DNA of 64,000 nt from Lachnospiraceae bacterium (GTDB lineage: Bacteria > Bacillota > Clostridia > Lachnospirales > Lachnospiraceae), in assembly GCA_017450065.1 (NCBI GenBank), contig JAFSYI010000059.1:90522-154521 (forward strand). Reading direction: 5' to 3'. This document shows positions 24,927 to 34,098 of this stretch, in pieces. Position 1 is the first letter of the stretch. Every line of letters starts with the position of its first letter. The position numbers and the translations under genes are program-made. Under the pieces are notes generated by a model. The model saw only the letters and a program-made list of their open reading frames with translations. It was not told where the DNA came from and ran no database searches.

Positions 24927-25643
24927 ATGAGAAAAATATTACTGACAAATGATGACGGAATAGATTCCGGAGGCATAATAAGACTGGCAGAAGCTGCCAG
25001 GGAATTCGGAGAAGTATGGGTCATAGCGCCTCTGCATCAGAGAAGCGCAGCGTCCCACTGTATTACCTTAAGGGAACCGGTGGATATATTTCCGCACAGC
25101 TTTCCCGTTGAGGGTGTGAGAGCGTATTCGTGCAGCGGTACTCCTGCCGACTGCGTAAGGGTGGGAAGCCTTGCGGTCATGCCGTATAAGCCTGATGTCG
25201 TTCTCTCGGGCATCAACTATGGATACAATGCGGCAACCGATCTTCAGTATTCGGCAACGGTAGGCGCGGCAATGGAAGCTGTTTTCCAGGGATACGGTGC
25301 CATTGCTTTTTCTGAGGACATGAATGACTGCCATGAGGTGACGGATGCATATCTCAGGGATATCCTTGATGAATATATAGATGTCCGCCCGGGATATGCA
25401 AGCATTGTCAACGTGAACTTTCCGGGCTGTAAGCTCAGTGAATGCAACGGAGTGCTCAGGGACCGGAAAACTTCGAGAAGCTCCTTCTTCAACGACCGGT
25501 ATAAGGCATTGGAAGAGCTTGAGGGAGGCGGTGTAAGATATATGGTCGACGGGATACATAATTACGAGTCGGAGGAAGGTACAGACTTCTACGCTCTTAT
25601 GCATAATTATATTTCGGTCGGAACAGTACATAACATTGCCTGA
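24927..25643 (+). CDS. surE: 5'/3'-nucleotidase SurE
   Basis: Metal-dependent phosphatase that dephosphorylates nucleoside monophosphates and possibly short polyphosphate. The ATG at 24927 gives the canonical start RKILLTNDDGID with the two metal-binding aspartates at residues 8 and 9; the upstream GTG at 24897 would add ten residues unlike the family. Further motifs are APLHQRSAASHCIT, SGTPADCVRVG and VLSGINYGYNAATDLQYSATVGAAMEA in two pieces. The 238-residue length is normal. It follows the pel block by 56 bp on the same strand without a terminator, so some read-through is possible. Confidence 0.93.
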   Translation: MRKILLTNDDGIDSGGIIRLAEAAREFGEVWVIAPLHQRSAASHCITLREPVDIFPHSFPVEGVRAYSCSGTPADCVRVGSLAVMPYKPDVVLSGINYGYNAATDLQYSATVGAAMEAVFQGYGAIAFSEDMNDCHEVTDAYLRDILDEYIDVRPGYASIVNVNFPGCKLSECNGVLRDRKTSRSSFFNDRYKALEELEGGGVRYMVDGIHNYESEEGTDFYALMHNYISVGTVHNIA

Positions 25644-25712
25644 TCACTTGTCCGGCAGGAAGCATCATCGGTATGCCGGGCCAGATCAGAAACAGTATAA
25701 AGGAGAGTAAAC

Positions 25713-27119
25713 ATGTCTGTACTTGGTGCAATAATGGTTCCGCATCCGCCGATCATACTTCCGGAGGTGGGAAACGGAGAAGAAAAGAAAATAGAAAAAA
25801 CAACGGAGGCTTACAGGCAGGCGGCTGTAACGGTAGCGGAGCTTGAGCCTGAAACCATTATCATTCTGTCGCCGCACAGTGTGATGTACAGCGATTATTT
25901 CCATATTTCCCCCGGCAGCGGAGCCAAGGGTGATATGGGATCGTTCCATGCTCCGGATGTAAGGTTCAGGGTGAAGTACGATAAGGAGCTTGTGGATCGT
26001 CTTAGCCGTGAAGCGCTGCATAATGATTTTCCTGCAGGGGTATTGGGTGAGAAGAATGCGGGACTTGATCACGGTACCATGATACCGCTGTATTTTATTA
26101 ATGAAGCATACAGGAAGGAGTACAGTCTGGTCCGGATAGGACTGTCGGGACTCTCGCTTCCCGATCACTACAGGTTTGGCAGGCTTATAAAGAGTGTGTG
26201 CGATGAACTTGACCGAAGGGTCGTGGTGGTAGGCAGCGGAGATCTGTCGCATAAGCTTCTTGAGGAGGGACCGTACGGTTATGTGCCCGAGGGCCCGGAG
26301 TATGATGAACGGATAATGGATGTTATGGGCCGCGGAGCCTTTGATGAGCTGTTCGACTTCGGGGAGAGCTTCTGTGACAAGGCGGCCGAGTGCGGACACA
26401 GGAGCTTCTGCATTATGGCGGGGACCATGGACGGATGTGATGTGGAGATTGAGAAGCTGTCTCATGAGGGCACCTTCGGAGTAGGCTACGGTGTCTGCAC
26501 ATACAGGGTTAAAAGCATGGACTGTAAGGAGAGGGAGTTCCTGCGCATATGGGATGAGAAGAGGAATGAGGAACTGGCCGAGAAGCGCAGGAACGAAGAT
26601 CCGTATGTCATGCTTGCCAGAGATACGATAGAGTCCTACATAAGGGACGGCATAAAGCCTTCGCTCATATCGGGAAAATATGACGATATACCCGATGAGA
26701 TGCGTAAGAGGAAGGCGGGAGTCTTTGTTTCCATACATAAGGAGGGCCGTTTAAGAGGCTGTATAGGTACAATATCATCCGTATACAGCTGTATAGGTCA
26801 GGAAATAATAGAGAATGCAGTTGCGGCTTCGACGAGGGACCCGAGGTTTAACCCGATAAAGACAGATGAGCTGCCGGCGCTTGAGATCAATGTCGACGTT
26901 TTATCCGATGCGGAGGATATAAGTTCGAAGGATGAGTTGGATGTTAAGAGATACGGTGTGATCGTTACCAGGGGATCAAAGAGGGGGCTGCTGCTTCCGA
27001 ACCTTGACGGAGTCGATACCGTTGATGAGCAGATAGCGATAGCGCTTCGCAAGGCAGGCATTGGGGAAGACGAAGAAGGATATTCCATGCAGAGATTTGA
27101 AGTGGTGAGGCATATATAA
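25713..27119 (+). CDS. Memo-like/LigB dioxygenase fused to AMMECR1 (AmmeMemoRadiSam proteins B and A)
   Basis: A two-domain protein. Residues 1-275 resemble the LigB/Memo extradiol-dioxygenase fold: GAIMVPHPPIILPEVG at the start, then LSPHSVMYSDYFHI, LDHGTMIPLYFI and VVGSGDLSHKL, with the metal-ligand histidines. Residues 290-468 are an AMMECR1 domain with the conserved GVFVSIHKEGRLRGCIG and AASTRDPRF. In many Clostridia these two, as one chain or two, are encoded beside a radical SAM protein; that third gene is not next to it here. The biochemical role of the set is not well settled. ATG has AGGAG 8 bases upstream. Confidence 0.9.
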   Translation: MSVLGAIMVPHPPIILPEVGNGEEKKIEKTTEAYRQAAVTVAELEPETIIILSPHSVMYSDYFHISPGSGAKGDMGSFHAPDVRFRVKYDKELVDRLSREALHNDFPAGVLGEKNAGLDHGTMIPLYFINEAYRKEYSLVRIGLSGLSLPDHYRFGRLIKSVCDELDRRVVVVGSGDLSHKLLEEGPYGYVPEGPEYDERIMDVMGRGAFDELFDFGESFCDKAAECGHRSFCIMAGTMDGCDVEIEKLSHEGTFGVGYGVCTYRVKSMDCKEREFLRIWDEKRNEELAEKRRNEDPYVMLARDTIESYIRDGIKPSLISGKYDDIPDEMRKRKAGVFVSIHKEGRLRGCIGTISSVYSCIGQEIIENAVAASTRDPRFNPIKTDELPALEINVDVLSDAEDISSKDELDVKRYGVIVTRGSKRGLLLPNLDGVDTVDEQIAIALRKAGIGEDEEGYSMQRFEVVRHI

Positions 27120-27183
27120 AAAAATGCTTGCATTTTCACTCAGCAGGTGATAAGGTTAATAAAGTAGTTATCATGTACGTTAA

Positions 27184-27212
27184 AAGTGGACTTGAAGGAG
27201 TCCACTTTTTTA
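27184..27212 (+). terminator. Hairpin terminator/possible attenuator before rimP
   Basis: Stem AGTGGACT/AGTCCACT with loop TGAAGG and a following TTTTTT run, 65 bp after the Memo-AMMECR1 stop and only 30 bp before the rimP ATG. It may end upstream transcription or act as an attenuator, because there is little room for a separate promoter between it and rimP. Confidence 0.88.
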
Positions 27213-27242
27213 CTGCGTTATATCATAATCAAAAGAGGTCTT

Positions 27243-27710
27243 ATGTCACGAAGAGAGGATTACGAGAAGAAAACAGAAGCACTGCTTAAGCCGATACTTG
27301 ACGACAGGGGCTTTGAGCTGTGGGATATTGAATATGTAAAGGAAGGCGCCGATTATTATCTGCGTGCATATATAGATAAAGAAGGCGGCATTACGATAGA
27401 TGACTGTGTGGATGTCAGCAGGGCATTGTCAGATGAGCTTGACAGGGATGATTTTATCCCGGATGCCTATATCCTTGAGGTCAGCTCTCCGGGGCTTGGC
27501 AGGGCGCTTAAGAAGGACAGGGATTACGAGAGGTCTGTCGGGAAGAAAATAGAGTTAAAGACCTATAAGCCGGTTGACGGCTGTAAGGAATTCGCCGGTG
27601 AACTTATATCATTTGATAAGGAAAGTGTAAAGATAATGACCGGTGAAGGAATAAACAGGAGCTTTGGCAGGGCGGATATAGCCAAGGCGAACCTATATGT
27701 TGAGTTATGA
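27243..27710 (+). CDS. rimP: Ribosome maturation factor RimP
   Basis: Assists assembly of the 30S subunit. A 155-residue protein, with the family landmarks GFELWDIEYVKEGADYYLRAYID, DCVDVSRALSDELD and YILEVSSPGLGRALK. The ATG at 27243 has AGAGG 5 bases upstream and yields the normal N-terminus (SRREDYEKKTEALL); an ATG-less upstream extension to 27186 would run through the terminator hairpin and is rejected. First gene of the rimP-nusA-infB operon. Confidence 0.95.
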   Translation: MSRREDYEKKTEALLKPILDDRGFELWDIEYVKEGADYYLRAYIDKEGGITIDDCVDVSRALSDELDRDDFIPDAYILEVSSPGLGRALKKDRDYERSVGKKIELKTYKPVDGCKEFAGELISFDKESVKIMTGEGINRSFGRADIAKANLYVEL

Positions 27711-27787
27711 TTCGGTGGCAGAATTAATAATTATGTAAACCGCTGTGAGGGGCCACAAACCTTATGGCAATATCCAGGAGGAATGAG

Positions 27788-29044
27788 ATGAACAAGGAAT
27801 TATTAGAGGCATTGGATGCTCTCGAAAAGGAGAAGGAGATAAGCAAGGAATCTATCTTTGAAGCGATCGAGAACTCGCTTATCCAGGCATGCAAGAATCA
27901 CTTCGGCAAGGCTGACAATACCCGTGTTACGATCGACCGCGAAACAGGAGATTACAGGGTATACTCCGAGAAGACTGTAGTGGAGACCAGGGATGATGTT
28001 ATGGATCCCGTGCTTGAGATAGCACTTGCGGATGCAGTGCTTATCAAAAAGGATGCACAGGTGGGCGATATAGTAGAGGTTGACATAAATAGCAAGGAAT
28101 TCGGACGTATCGCCGCGACCAATGCCAAGAACGTTATCCTTCAGAAGATAAGAGAGGAAGAGAGAGCCGTTCTGTTCAATCAGTTCTACGGTAAGGAAAG
28201 AGATGTTGTTACCGGTATAGTACAGAGATATGTCGGAAGGAACATAAGCATCGATCTCGGAAAGGCGGACGCTCTTCTTTCGGAGAACGAGCAGGTTAAA
28301 TCGGAACATTTAAGACCTACTGACCGCGTAAAGGTATACATATATGAAGTTAAGGATACTACAAAGGGTCCCAAGATCCTTGTAAGCCGTACTCATCCTG
28401 AGCTTGTTAAGAAGCTCTTTGAATCAGAGGTTACGGAGGTGAAGGACGGCACTGTTGAGATCAAGGCGATCGCCCGTGAGCCCGGTAGCCGTACCAAGAT
28501 AGCCGTATGGTCCAATAATCCCGATGTGGATCCTGTGGGCGCCTGTGTCGGTATGAACGGATCAAGGGTTAATGCCATAGTGGATGAGCTTCGCGGTGAG
28601 AAGATAGACATAATCAACTGGGATGAGAACCCCGGTCTTCTGATAGAGAATGCCCTGTCTCCGGCAAAGGTTGTATTCGTTATCGCAGACAGCGATGAGA
28701 AATCGGCCAAGGTAGTGGTCCCGGATACACAGCTGTCACTGGCTATAGGAAAGGAAGGCCAGAATGCAAGGCTTGCAGCCCGTCTTACAGGCTTCAAGAT
28801 CGATATCAAATCAGAGAGTCAGGCCAAGGATTCACCCGGTTTCCGTCTTGAGGATTACTATGATGAGGAAGAAGAATACTACGGTGAAGGCGAATACGCA
28901 GAAGGTGAGTACAGCGAAGACGGATATTATGAAGAAGGCGGATACGCAGAAGAAGGGTATGCCGGAGAAGAGAGCTACGCCGGGGAAGCTGAAAATACAG
29001 ACGGCTATGATGCCGCAGCTGAGGAAGACAATACAGAAGTTTAA
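27788..29044 (+). CDS. nusA: Transcription termination/antitermination factor NusA
   Basis: RNA polymerase-binding elongation factor controlling pausing and termination. N-terminal RNAP-binding domain (NKELLEALDALEKEKEISKESIF), S1 domain with GIVQRYVGRNISIDLG, then two KH domains (ending SLAIGKEGQNARLAARLTGFKIDI, shown here in parts). The start at 27788 follows AGGAGG by 6 bases; the in-frame ATG at 27764 lies upstream of that site. After the KH domains the protein carries a tail of about 70 residues very rich in E, Y, G and A (pattern YxEEGGYAEEGY), likely disordered and strongly acidic. 418 residues in total. Confidence 0.96.
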   Translation: MNKELLEALDALEKEKEISKESIFEAIENSLIQACKNHFGKADNTRVTIDRETGDYRVYSEKTVVETRDDVMDPVLEIALADAVLIKKDAQVGDIVEVDINSKEFGRIAATNAKNVILQKIREEERAVLFNQFYGKERDVVTGIVQRYVGRNISIDLGKADALLSENEQVKSEHLRPTDRVKVYIYEVKDTTKGPKILVSRTHPELVKKLFESEVTEVKDGTVEIKAIAREPGSRTKIAVWSNNPDVDPVGACVGMNGSRVNAIVDELRGEKIDIINWDENPGLLIENALSPAKVVFVIADSDEKSAKVVVPDTQLSLAIGKEGQNARLAARLTGFKIDIKSESQAKDSPGFRLEDYYDEEEEYYGEGEYAEGEYSEDGYYEEGGYAEEGYAGEESYAGEAENTDGYDAAAEEDNTEV

Positions 29045-29053
29045 GAGGTTTGG

Positions 29054-29365
29054 ATGGATAAGAGGATTCCGATGCGTACCTGCATAGGATGCAGGAAGGT
29101 CAAGCCGAAGAATGAGCTGTTAAGGATAGTGAAGTATTCTAATGATGACAGAGAAGAGGCCGGGCTTAAGGCAGATGAAGCTTCGCTGATGAGCGGACGG
29201 GGCACATATATCTGTAAATGCATGGAATGCTTTGAGAAGGCTGTCAGGAAAAAAGGATTGGAAAGAACCTTCAGGATGTCTGTTCCTTCCGCAGAAACTG
29301 ACAGGTTAAGGGCGGAACTGGAAGAGCTTCTTATACGTGAGCACAAGATCAGGAGTAATCAGTGA
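29054..29365 (+). CDS. rnpM: RNase P modulator RnpM (YlxR/DUF448)
   Basis: Small RNA-binding protein of the YlxR family, shown in Bacillus to bind and modulate RNase P. Signature MRTCIGCRKVKPKNELLRIV at residues 7-26, then GRGTYICKCMECFEKAVRKKGLER in two short motifs. The gene starts 9 bp after nusA, and its stop overlaps the next gene's GTG start. A normal partner of nusA/infB operons in Firmicutes. Confidence 0.95.
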   Translation: MDKRIPMRTCIGCRKVKPKNELLRIVKYSNDDREEAGLKADEASLMSGRGTYICKCMECFEKAVRKKGLERTFRMSVPSAETDRLRAELEELLIREHKIRSNQ

Positions 29366-29667
29366 ACAGGGATAAGGTGTTACAGATGCTTGGAATGGCT
29401 CAGAGGGCCGGAGCCGTTAAGAGCGGTGAATTCATGACGGAGGCAAGTATCAAGGATGGAAGTGCTTTTCTTGTGATAGTTGCCGATGATGCATCGGATA
29501 ACACAAAGAAGCAGTTTCGCAATTCATGTGAGTATTACAATGTGCCGTTCAGGATCTACTCCGACAAGGAGAGCCTGGGACATTGTATAGGCAGGGAATT
29601 CCGTGCGTCACTGGCAGTGACGGGCGAGGGCCTTGCAGCTAAGATATTGGATTTATTAGATTTATAA
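29362..29667 (+). CDS. L7Ae/YlxQ-family ribosomal protein
   Basis: A 101-residue kink-turn RNA-binding protein of the L7Ae/L30e fold (YlxQ type). Motifs: LQMLGMAQRAGAVKSGE, LVIVADDASDNTKKQF and GREFRASLAVTGEG. Uses a GTG start overlapping the previous stop codon (GTGA), implying translational coupling. It sits in the standard position between rnpM and infB. Confidence 0.93.
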   Translation: MNRDKVLQMLGMAQRAGAVKSGEFMTEASIKDGSAFLVIVADDASDNTKKQFRNSCEYYNVPFRIYSDKESLGHCIGREFRASLAVTGEGLAAKILDLLDL

Positions 29668-29697
29668 GTGGGCAGGAAAGAAAGAGGTGTTATAAGA

Positions 29698-32568
29698 TTG
29701 GCAAAGATGAGAATACACGAATTCGCAAAGGAACTGGATATGCCCGGAAAGGATGTTATCACCATTCTGGAGAAAATCGGGGAGGCAGGCAAGACTGTTT
29801 CTTCATCTATTGACGAAGAGCTTCAGGAAAAGGTGAGAAATCACATATCAAAGGGCGATAATGCGGTGAAGGCGGATAAGGCTGACAAAGCAGACAAAGC
29901 GGAAAAGACAGACGAGAAAGCTGCTCCCGCCAGGGCTGCGGCGGCACAGAAACCGGCACCGGCGGCTAGACCCGCTCAGACGGCACCGACTTCTCAGACA
30001 GCACCCGCTGCCGGAAAGCCTGCGCCACAGGGAGCACCGTTACAGAAAAAGAAGAAGCCTAATATCATAATAGTAAACAACCATCAGAGCGCCCGCACGG
30101 GTAACGGCCGTGACCAGGGAACCCAGGGCAGAAATGCAGGACAGGCACCGAACAGAGGAGACCGTCAGGGACGTCCCGGAGGAAATACCTTTGTAAGGCC
30201 GGGGCAGAAGCTGATCAAGCCTAACGTGCCCAGAACCGCAAATATGATGGTAAACAGGGAAGAGGAGGCTCCGGTTAAGCCGCAGGCACCGGTACAGAGC
30301 GCACCTGCCGCTCTTCCTGCAGGAGGTGAGGACAATCAGACAGCTGAAGTTAACGTTAACGCAGTTAAGGAAACAGTACAAAAGAGTCCGGAGAGCGTAC
30401 AGGGCAGTCCTCGTACTGGCAGGACTTCTGGCAATAGCGTCAGCGATAGCAGAAGAGCTCCGGAACGTAGAGAAAAGACGAATGAACAGAGCGGAAGAAG
30501 CGGATCATTCTCAAGAGACTCAAGAGATTCAAGAGGAGACAGGGACGCAAGAAGCAATGATAACAGAGGCTTCAGAGGCGGTGACAAGCGCGACGGAGCA
30601 AAGGGCGGGATAACCATAGCCTTTGGTTCCGACCAGAAGGGAGCGGGCAAGGATAACCGGCGTGATGATTCAAAGAAGAACCGGGACAAGAACAGGAAGG
30701 ACTTAAGCTTCCAGACAGAGGACGGCTTCAGAGGCGGCAAGCAGGTTAAGGGCAGCAAGGCAGGCAGGTTTATAAAGCCTGTTGATAAACCCGCAGAGGT
30801 AAAAGAGGAAGAGAAGATCAAGGTTATCACCCTTCCCGAATCTCTTACGATAAAGGAACTTGCGGATAAGATGAAGGTCCAGCCCGCGGTTATCATAAAG
30901 AAGCTCTTCCTTCAGGGCAAGGTTGTGACCGTCAATCAGGAGATATCCTATGAGCAGGCAGAAGAGATCGCAGTGGAATTCGATATCCTGTGCGAGAAGG
31001 AAGTAGTGGTGGATGTAATAGAGGAGCTGCTTAAGGAGGATGAAGAGGATACAAGCAAGATGGCCAAGCGTCCGCCTGTTATCTGTGTAATGGGACATGT
31101 TGACCACGGTAAGACATCGCTCCTTGACTGTATACGTAATACTCATGTCATTGACCGTGAGGCGGGTGGTATTACACAGCACATAGGTGCCTATGTCGTC
31201 AAGGTAAACGATCAGAAGATCACCTTCCTCGATACGCCCGGTCATGAAGCATTTACGGCAATGCGTATGAGAGGAGCCAATTCAACGGATATAGCCATCC
31301 TGGTTGTAGCTGCGGATGACGGAGTAATGCCGCAGACCGTTGAGGCGATAAATCATGCCAAGGCAGCAGGCATAGAGATTATAGTTGCCGTAAACAAGAT
31401 AGATAAGCCCAGTGCTAACCTTGACAGGGTTAAGCAGGAGCTTTCGGAATATGATCTTATTCCCGAGGACTGGGGCGGAAGTACGGTATTCGCACCGGTT
31501 TCGGCAAAGACCGGAGAGGGTATCGACAATCTGCTTGACATGATCATCTTAACGGCGGACATACTTGAGCTCAAGGCCAATCCAAAGAGAAAGGCAAGAG
31601 GTCTTGTAATAGAGGCACAGCTGGATAAAGGACGCGGTCCCGTGGCTACCGTGCTTGTACAAAAGGGTACTCTTAAGGTAGGCGATTACATAGCGGCAGG
31701 AGCATGTTACGGTAAGGTACGTGCAATGATCGATGATAAGGGAAGAAGAGTTAAGGAAGCCGGTCCGTCGACTCCTGTTGAGATACTCGGACTTAATGAT
31801 GTCCCGGGTGCGGGTGAGATCTTCGTTTCGCCCGAGAATGATAAGGAAGCAAAGAACTTTGCGCAGACCTTTATTGCACAGAACAAGGTCAAGCTGCTTG
31901 ATGATACCAAGAACAAGATGTCTCTCGACGACCTGTTCAATCAGATCCAGGAGGGTAATCTTAAGGAACTCAACCTCATCATCAAGGCCGATGTGCAGGG
32001 TTCGGTTGAGGCAGTCAAGGAGAGTCTTGTCAAGCTTACAAACGAGGAGGTTGTTGTCAAAGTCATCCATGGCGGCGTAGGTGCGATCAACGAATCCGAT
32101 GTTGTACTTGCTTCGGCTTCCAACGCTATAATCATAGGCTTTAATGTACGTCCGGATGCAACGGCCAAGAACATTGCCGAGACAGAGGGCGTTGATATAC
32201 GACTGTATAATGTGATCTACAAGGCTATCGAGGATGTTGAGGCGGCCATGAAGGGTATGCTGGATCCCGTATTTGAGGAGAAGGTGATCGGACATGCCGA
32301 GATCAGACAGATATTCAAGGCTTCGGGTGTCGGAAACATTGCCGGATCCTATGTGCTTGACGGCGTATTTGAAAGAGGCTGTCAGGTTCGTATCAGTCAT
32401 GAAGGAGAGCAGATCTTCGAGGGTAATCTTGCATCACTCAAGAGGTTCAAGGATGATGTCAGGGAGGTCAAGGCAGGCTTTGAGTGCGGCCTTGTATTTG
32501 AAGGCTTCAATGATTTTGAGGAGCTTGACATAGTAGAGGCATACAAGATGGTCGAGGTACCGAGATAA
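29698..32568 (+). CDS. infB: Translation initiation factor IF-2
   Basis: GTPase that brings initiator tRNA to the 30S subunit. The likely start is TTG at 29698 ([15 protein letters not shown]), 8 bases after AGAGGTG; a GTG at 29668 lacks a site. N-terminal IF2N domain (about 1-50), a long low-complexity region (about 50-365) rich in K/A/P/Q/G/R/D/S and including near-perfect ADK repeats, a second IF2N-like domain ([21 protein letters not shown]), then the G domain with [20 protein letters not shown] and NKIDK, and domains II-IV. About 956 residues, within the long end of the family. Confidence 0.96.
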   Translation: MAKMRIHEFAKELDMPGKDVITILEKIGEAGKTVSSSIDEELQEKVRNHISKGDNAVKADKADKADKAEKTDEKAAPARAAAAQKPAPAARPAQTAPTSQTAPAAGKPAPQGAPLQKKKKPNIIIVNNHQSARTGNGRDQGTQGRNAGQAPNRGDRQGRPGGNTFVRPGQKLIKPNVPRTANMMVNREEEAPVKPQAPVQSAPAALPAGGEDNQTAEVNVNAVKETVQKSPESVQGSPRTGRTSGNSVSDSRRAPERREKTNEQSGRSGSFSRDSRDSRGDRDARSNDNRGFRGGDKRDGAKGGITIAFGSDQKGAGKDNRRDDSKKNRDKNRKDLSFQTEDGFRGGKQVKGSKAGRFIKPVDKPAEVKEEEKIKVITLPESLTIKELADKMKVQPAVIIKKLFLQGKVVTVNQEISYEQAEEIAVEFDILCEKEVVVDVIEELLKEDEEDTSKMAKRPPVICVMGHVDHGKTSLLDCIRNTHVIDREAGGITQHIGAYVVKVNDQKITFLDTPGHEAFTAMRMRGANSTDIAILVVAADDGVMPQTVEAINHAKAAGIEIIVAVNKIDKPSANLDRVKQELSEYDLIPEDWGGSTVFAPVSAKTGEGIDNLLDMIILTADILELKANPKRKARGLVIEAQLDKGRGPVATVLVQKGTLKVGDYIAAGACYGKVRAMIDDKGRRVKEAGPSTPVEILGLNDVPGAGEIFVSPENDKEAKNFAQTFIAQNKVKLLDDTKNKMSLDDLFNQIQEGNLKELNLIIKADVQGSVEAVKESLVKLTNEEVVVKVIHGGVGAINESDVVLASASNAIIIGFNVRPDATAKNIAETEGVDIRLYNVIYKAIEDVEAAMKGMLDPVFEEKVIGHAEIRQIFKASGVGNIAGSYVLDGVFERGCQVRISHEGEQIFEGNLASLKRFKDDVREVKAGFECGLVFEGFNDFEELDIVEAYKMVEVPR

Positions 32569-32570
32569 AT

Positions 32571-32631
32571 GTCATAAGGGGTACCGCGAACGGAGTGAGC
32601 GGTGGATCCCGGGCTTTGGTTTCCTTATGAC
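32571..32631 (+). promoter_or_regulatory. Structured infB-rbfA intergenic element next to the rbfA ribosome binding site
   Basis: Outer stem GTCATAAGG (32571-32579) with CCTTATGAC (32623-32631), and an inner hairpin GGG..ACCGC (32578-32587) with GCGGT..CCC (32599-32610). The outer stem ends directly before the ribosome binding site GGGAG (32632-32636) of rbfA. No T run follows, so it is not a terminator; it may affect rbfA translation or mRNA processing. Confidence 0.6.
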
Positions 32632-32644
32632 GGGAGATGAAAAG

Positions 32645-33025
32645 ATGCGAAAGAACAGTATTAAAAATACAAGAATAAATGCAGAGGTTCAGAAGGAACT
32701 TGCCAACCTCATCCGTTCGGAGATAAAGGATCCCCGTATAGGTCCCATGACCTGTGTTACGGATGTTGAGGTGGCTCCCGACCTTAAGACATGTAAGGTA
32801 TGGATATCGACTCTGGGAGATGACTCTGACAGGGAGGAGACCCTTAAGGGATTAAAGAGCGCAGAGGGATTCTTAAGAAAACAGCTTGCGCATAATCTCA
32901 ATCTTCGCAACACACCCGAGCTTCGCTTCCTTGCAGACACATCTATCGAATATGGTATGAAGATGAATAAGCTGATCGATGATGTAAGTGTTTCATCTGC
33001 CGGAACAGATGAGGATGCAAAGTGA
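32645..33025 (+). CDS. rbfA: Ribosome-binding factor A
   Basis: Late 30S maturation factor. The ATG at 32645 follows GGGAG by 8 bases and gives RKNSIKNTRINAEVQKELA, the family N-terminus; ATG 32627 lies in the hairpin stem before that site. Core motifs: LANLIRSEIKDPRIGPMTCV, VTDVEVAPDLKTCKVWIS and LRNTPELRFLADTSIEYG. 126 residues, normal length. Confidence 0.95.
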   Translation: MRKNSIKNTRINAEVQKELANLIRSEIKDPRIGPMTCVTDVEVAPDLKTCKVWISTLGDDSDREETLKGLKSAEGFLRKQLAHNLNLRNTPELRFLADTSIEYGMKMNKLIDDVSVSSAGTDEDAK

Positions 33026-33080
33026 ACGAATTAAATTCGTTCACTATAATACAACAGAATCCGGTTTGGGAGAGTAATAT

Positions 33081-34058
33081 ATGATCAATAATTTACTGGA
33101 AGAAATTGGAAGTGCGAAAACGATAGGGATAACAGGACATGTGAGGCCGGACGGTGACTGCGTGGGTGCAGTACTCGGTCTGTATTCCTATTTAAGCAAT
33201 GCATATAAGGATGCGGACATAAGGATCTTCCTTGAGGAACCCGCCGAAATGTTTTCGTTTCTTAAGGGATATGATAAGATAGACAGTACCTTCGCATATC
33301 CCGGACAGTTCGACGTTTTCTTCTCGCTTGACTCGGGAGATCTTGAGAGGATAGAGAAGTCGCAGAAACTGTTTCTCGGAGCGAAGAAGTCCATATGCAT
33401 AGACCATCATATCAGCAATCAGGGCTTTGGAGATGTTTCTCATGTGGAGCCGCAGGCAAGCTCGACATGTGAGATACTGACGCATATGTTTGAAGATGAA
33501 TATATGGATGCGGAGGTAGCCAAGGCACTGTACACCGGTATCGCTCATGATACGGGGATATTCAGATACAGCTGTACGGGGGCTAAGACCTTCGAGGCAC
33601 TGGGAAAGCTTGTACAGTATGATTTCGACGGTTCAAAGATAACCGACGAGACCTTCCTGCAGAAGACATATGTCCAGAACCAGATACTGGGACGTACCCT
33701 TCTTGAGAGCATCCTGTTTATGGACGGAAGGTGCATAGCAGGCAGTATAGACCGTAAGGCCATGGAGTTCTACGGTGTAAACAGCAGGGATTTTGAGGGC
33801 ATAGTCAATCAGCTTCAGGTTACCAAAGGGGTGGAAGTCGCCATATTCATGCATGAGACAGGAACCCTTGAACATAAGGTAAGCCTTCGTTCGAACGGTA
33901 AGGTGGATGTGTCTGAGGTGGCTTCATACTTCGGAGGAGGCGGCCATGTAAGGGCAGCCGGCTGTACAATGAACGGAACCTTCCATGATGTACTGAACAA
34001 TCTGTCGCTGCATATAGAAAGACAGCTGATGGAACAGGACAGGATGGAACAGAAGTAA
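33081..34058 (+). CDS. nrnA: Bifunctional oligoribonuclease/PAP phosphatase NrnA (DHH/DHHA1)
   Basis: Degrades 2-5 nt RNAs and dephosphorylates 3'-phosphoadenosine 5'-phosphate; in c-di-GMP-using bacteria such enzymes can also clear pGpG. DHH domain with GHVRPDGDCVGAVLGL, FSLDSGDLER, and the name-giving IDHHIS; the C-terminal DHHA1 domain has FGGGGHVRAAGC. 325 residues. ATG has GGGAGAG about 9 bases upstream. It follows rbfA, as is usual in this operon. Confidence 0.94.
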   Translation: MINNLLEEIGSAKTIGITGHVRPDGDCVGAVLGLYSYLSNAYKDADIRIFLEEPAEMFSFLKGYDKIDSTFAYPGQFDVFFSLDSGDLERIEKSQKLFLGAKKSICIDHHISNQGFGDVSHVEPQASSTCEILTHMFEDEYMDAEVAKALYTGIAHDTGIFRYSCTGAKTFEALGKLVQYDFDGSKITDETFLQKTYVQNQILGRTLLESILFMDGRCIAGSIDRKAMEFYGVNSRDFEGIVNQLQVTKGVEVAIFMHETGTLEHKVSLRSNGKVDVSEVASYFGGGGHVRAAGCTMNGTFHDVLNNLSLHIERQLMEQDRMEQK

Positions 34059-34098
34059 GATAAGGAACAAAACAGCGGCGGTAAAAGAGTCGTACCTT

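Noticed and set aside
25644-25690. CCGGCA/TGCCGG stem after surE as a terminator
   Set aside because: Long loop and no T run; left as unassigned.
32578-32600. T-box-like string GGGTACCGCG between infB and rbfA
   Set aside because: The TGG of the T-box bulge is missing, there is no specifier stem or terminator, and the spacer is only about 60 nt.
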